In this document: piece after piece, positions 6,101 to 7,910 of the stretch
Layout of the letters: each line of letters starts with the position of its first letter
Numbering within the stretch: position 1 is the stretch's first letter
DNA from: Candidatus Helarchaeota archaeon
GTDB lineage: Archaea > Asgardarchaeota > Lokiarchaeia > Helarchaeales > HEL-GB-A
NCBI GenBank assembly: GCA_016840125.1
Contig: JAEOSY010000219.1
Span: forward strand, 1-7,910
Direction: 5' to 3'
Length of the DNA stretch: 7,910 nt
Translations under genes and position numbers: made by a program
Notes under the pieces: generated by a model
What the model was told of the DNA's origin: nothing
Seen by the model: only the letters and a program-made list of their open reading frames with translations
The model's database searches: none

Positions 6101-6862
6101 ATGACTGAGAAACCAAATAGTAGCGAGGACTACTTTCCCGCGAAAGTACCCCTCGAGACGCGAGACACCCGCGAACAGATCATAAAATATCTTTCCCTGC
6201 ACGGGCTCAAGTGCGTGGCGGTCGAGCAGGGGGCTGAAGATGAGTTTGCAGTGGGAACCTATTACGTGATGAAACCGCACGCGTTCCTGGAAGATGGTCT
6301 GCGATTCACCAAGCCCAGGGGTAGGGAATACCTTCCCGATTACAAGGAAATGCTCGAGCACGACTTTTACACATTCTACCTGGAACTGGGTGATGAGGAC
6401 CAGTATAGCGTCACGATAAACACTGTCGACACGGCAGTGCTCAAGAAGAAGTACTCGTGGATCGAGAATTACGACGGTCTGCTCTTCATGATAACGGATA
6501 TCCCCGAAAAGGGAAGCAGGATCGCGTTTCCCTCTGAGTTCAAGGGTGGCGGGCAGGACGAATCAGTGAAAGAAAAAATATTGCACGACGATCCTTACCT
6601 GGTGGGCTTGGACGTGGATCCCGAGGAGTTCTACGCGCTGGTGGATCAGATCCAGCAAGAAATGCGAGGACGCCCGGAGAGAGATGAGGAGGATTATTTT
6701 AATGACGATTTCATGGATGGGGACGCGATTGCCGGCGAGGCGTACCAGAGGGAATGTAACGTGCCTTGGAAGGTTTTCCAGGAGTGTGGCATGGTCTACA
6801 AGTTCAAGTCCGCATACTTTGACATCTGGGAGTATTTCTCCTGGGTCACCGCGGAGCATTGA
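6101..6862 (+). CDS. Acidic 253-aa protein of unknown function
   Basis: The protein is not recognised. It has 253 residues, no signal peptide and no membrane segment. A first part (about 23-145) looks like a mixed alpha/beta fold, with strands such as GLKCVAV, YSVTINTV and GLLFMIT. It is followed by a Gly/Asp linker, a helix at about 175-188 and a very acidic stretch at 193-208 (ERDEEDYFNDDFMDGD). The C-terminus is rich in aromatic residues (VYKFKSAYFDIWEYFSW). G+C is clearly higher and codon use different from the LRR genes, which hints at a separate origin. ATG 6101 is preceded by GAGATGA. The gene sits 43 bases after the second LRR gene and about 20-100 bases before the Roadblock gene, depending on that start, so it is probably co-transcribed and part of the same complex or process. 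Confidence 0.75.
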   Translation: MTEKPNSSEDYFPAKVPLETRDTREQIIKYLSLHGLKCVAVEQGAEDEFAVGTYYVMKPHAFLEDGLRFTKPRGREYLPDYKEMLEHDFYTFYLELGDEDQYSVTINTVDTAVLKKKYSWIENYDGLLFMITDIPEKGSRIAFPSEFKGGGQDESVKEKILHDDPYLVGLDVDPEEFYALVDQIQQEMRGRPERDEEDYFNDDFMDGDAIAGEAYQRECNVPWKVFQECGMVYKFKSAYFDIWEYFSWVTAEH

Positions 6863-6958
6863 GAGAATGGAATTATCAAAGTGATGAAGATGGAAAAAGG
6901 GAATAAAATCATATTTGACGAAATTTTTGAAATTTGGGAGATAAGGTCTAGAAGAACG

Positions 6959-7543
6959 ATGAGTGACCTGGATGATGCATTCATGGAGCGGCTCCGGTCC
7001 GAGTTCAAGGTGATTCCCCCTGAAGATACCATCTTGGTCAATGATACGTTGATCAGCCAGGTAGAATACGAGAACCTGAAGAGAGTGGGATACCCCGATT
7101 ACTATACCAAGGATTTTCAGAAAGGGGGGAATTTCTTAAACGGGCATCTCTTGAGGTTTTATCGTCCCCTGAGAAAAGTGAGTGTCTGTAAAGTTTTTCT
7201 GGAGGAATTACTTCGAACTGAAAATTACATCTTCATGGCCCTCGTCTCCGACGAGGGCAGTATCCTCGATGAATCGGTTGTTGGGAGTTGGAGTATTGGG
7301 TTGCATGAATTAGCCAAGAATTTAGGGGGTGTATTGAGTTCGAGGCGTGAGAGTGAGGAAAATATAGAGGATTTAATAATCGAATTTCCACACAGGAAGG
7401 TGTATTTCGAGAAGTTGGGAGCTGAGGGAGCGGTGAACCCCCTCTGGCTCATGGTCTGCATGGACTCACGAGTTTTGTACTATAAGCAGAACTTACGCAG
7501 GACAATCAAGCGTCTCAACCTCTTACTATACAAACAGGGTTAA
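6959..7543 (+). CDS. Roadblock/LC7-type protein with the LRR-family N-terminal module
   Basis: With this start the protein has 194 residues. Residues 17-64 (KVIPPEDTILVNDTLISQ..., YENLK..., GGNFLNGH) align without gaps with residues 9-56 of the two LRR proteins, with about 16-18 identities in 48. Residues 75-190 read as a Roadblock/LC7 (MglB-like) fold: helix FLEELLRTE, strands FMALVSDEGSIL, helix IGLHELAKNLGGVLSS, strands IEDLIIEF and KVYFEKLG, strand LWLMVCMD, final helix NLRRTIKRL. Roadblock proteins dimerise and regulate Ras-like GTPases, as MglB does as a GAP for MglA, and they are numerous in Asgard archaea. The GTPase link here is inference. The frame extends upstream to GTG 6881 (220 aa), through an AT-rich stretch unlike the module. 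ATG 6983 would give an N-terminus exactly equal in length to those of the LRR proteins. The start is therefore uncertain among 6881, 6959 and 6983. Confidence 0.75.
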   Translation: MSDLDDAFMERLRSEFKVIPPEDTILVNDTLISQVEYENLKRVGYPDYYTKDFQKGGNFLNGHLLRFYRPLRKVSVCKVFLEELLRTENYIFMALVSDEGSILDESVVGSWSIGLHELAKNLGGVLSSRRESEENIEDLIIEFPHRKVYFEKLGAEGAVNPLWLMVCMDSRVLYYKQNLRRTIKRLNLLLYKQG

Positions 7544-7572
7544 AATAATTATGATAGGTGTGATATGAAAGG

Positions 7573-7910
7573 ATGTGTGAAAGGAACTGGATACGGATTC
7601 CATTGAAAGACGGGGATCTACTCCCATTGTCTCGATTAGACTTGGGGTTGAAGTCCCCAAGGGTATATTGGACATGCTCTCTGACTCCTCACAAGTGCGT
7701 ATCAGACATCATATTGAAGGATTTTGAAGCGTTGGTGGCAAATTATAGGCGGAAGTGGAAATTTCTCAAGAAGCTGAGCAAGCGGAAGGATTTTCCTTAT
7801 GCGGATGAATGGGATCGCAAGTATCTCATCATCTTAGATATGGAACGTATTATTACAATTACCAGAAAGCGACTTGCGGCGACACCGCGAGGAAATGCGA
7901 AGGTGCGGGC
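7573..7910 (+). CDS. Basic protein of unknown function, cut by the window edge
   Basis: The frame stays open from ATG 7573 to the end of the window (112 complete codons), and no stop is reached. The preceding AGGTGTGAT (7555-7563) is a good archaeal ribosome-binding sequence about 10 bases before the ATG, and the gap to the Roadblock gene is 29 bases, so it is probably the next operon member. The visible part starts MCERNWIRIPLKDGD. It has Cys35 and Cys42 and a strongly basic helix at about 59-72 (RRKWKFLKKLSKRK), followed by a hydrophobic strand YLIILDME. It is not recognised; the basic patch could bind nucleic acid, acidic lipid or the acidic 253-aa neighbour. Confidence 0.65.
   Translation, partial: MCERNWIRIPLKDGDLLPLSRLDLGLKSPRVYWTCSLTPHKCVSDIILKDFEALVANYRRKWKFLKKLSKRKDFPYADEWDRKYLIILDMERIITITRKRLAATPRGNAKVR

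Noticed and set aside
6881..6958. 26-residue N-terminal extension of the Roadblock protein from GTG 6881
   Set aside because: The stretch is AT-rich, has no counterpart in the LRR paralogues and lies before the shared module. It is kept only as an alternative start.

Overview
The window looks like archaeal DNA, most probably from an Asgard (Lokiarchaeia/Promethearchaeota-like) archaeon. This is inference. It rests on long leucine-rich-repeat (LRR) proteins beside a Roadblock/LC7-type protein, a pairing of families that Asgard genomes are rich in, on AT-rich TATA-like boxes, on a GTGAT ribosome-binding site matching the archaeal anti-Shine-Dalgarno sequence, and on an oligo-T terminator. No rRNA or tRNA is present to settle the lineage.

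Left part (1-3396) is AT-rich and gene-poor. It holds alternative inverted repeats at 18-120, a minus-strand stand-alone CheY-like receiver (863-~1262) whose true N-terminus lacks a usable start codon, two tiny plus-strand ORF remnants (612-774 and 1416-1545), and a minus-strand 337-aa basic protein (1677-2690) with a HEPN-like R-N-x3-H motif near its C-terminus. That gene lies between two clusters of a short TTCTAAC repeat (1550-1597 and 3106-3194). Upstream of it is a nested inverted repeat (2772-2881).

Right part (3397-7910) is one tightly packed plus-strand run of five genes with gaps of about 20-100 bases: two tandem LRR paralogues (437 and 438 aa), an unrecognised acidic 253-aa protein, a Roadblock-domain protein, and the start of an unrecognised basic protein cut by the window edge. 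The central observation is that the Roadblock protein carries at its N-terminus the same ungapped ~48-residue module that precedes the LRR solenoid in both LRR proteins. A common N-terminal piece is therefore coupled either to an LRR scaffold or to a GTPase-regulator-type Roadblock fold within one operon. A reasonable hypothesis is that the module is a shared docking or assembly element, so that the operon products form one complex, perhaps around a small GTPase encoded elsewhere. No GTPase is visible in the window.
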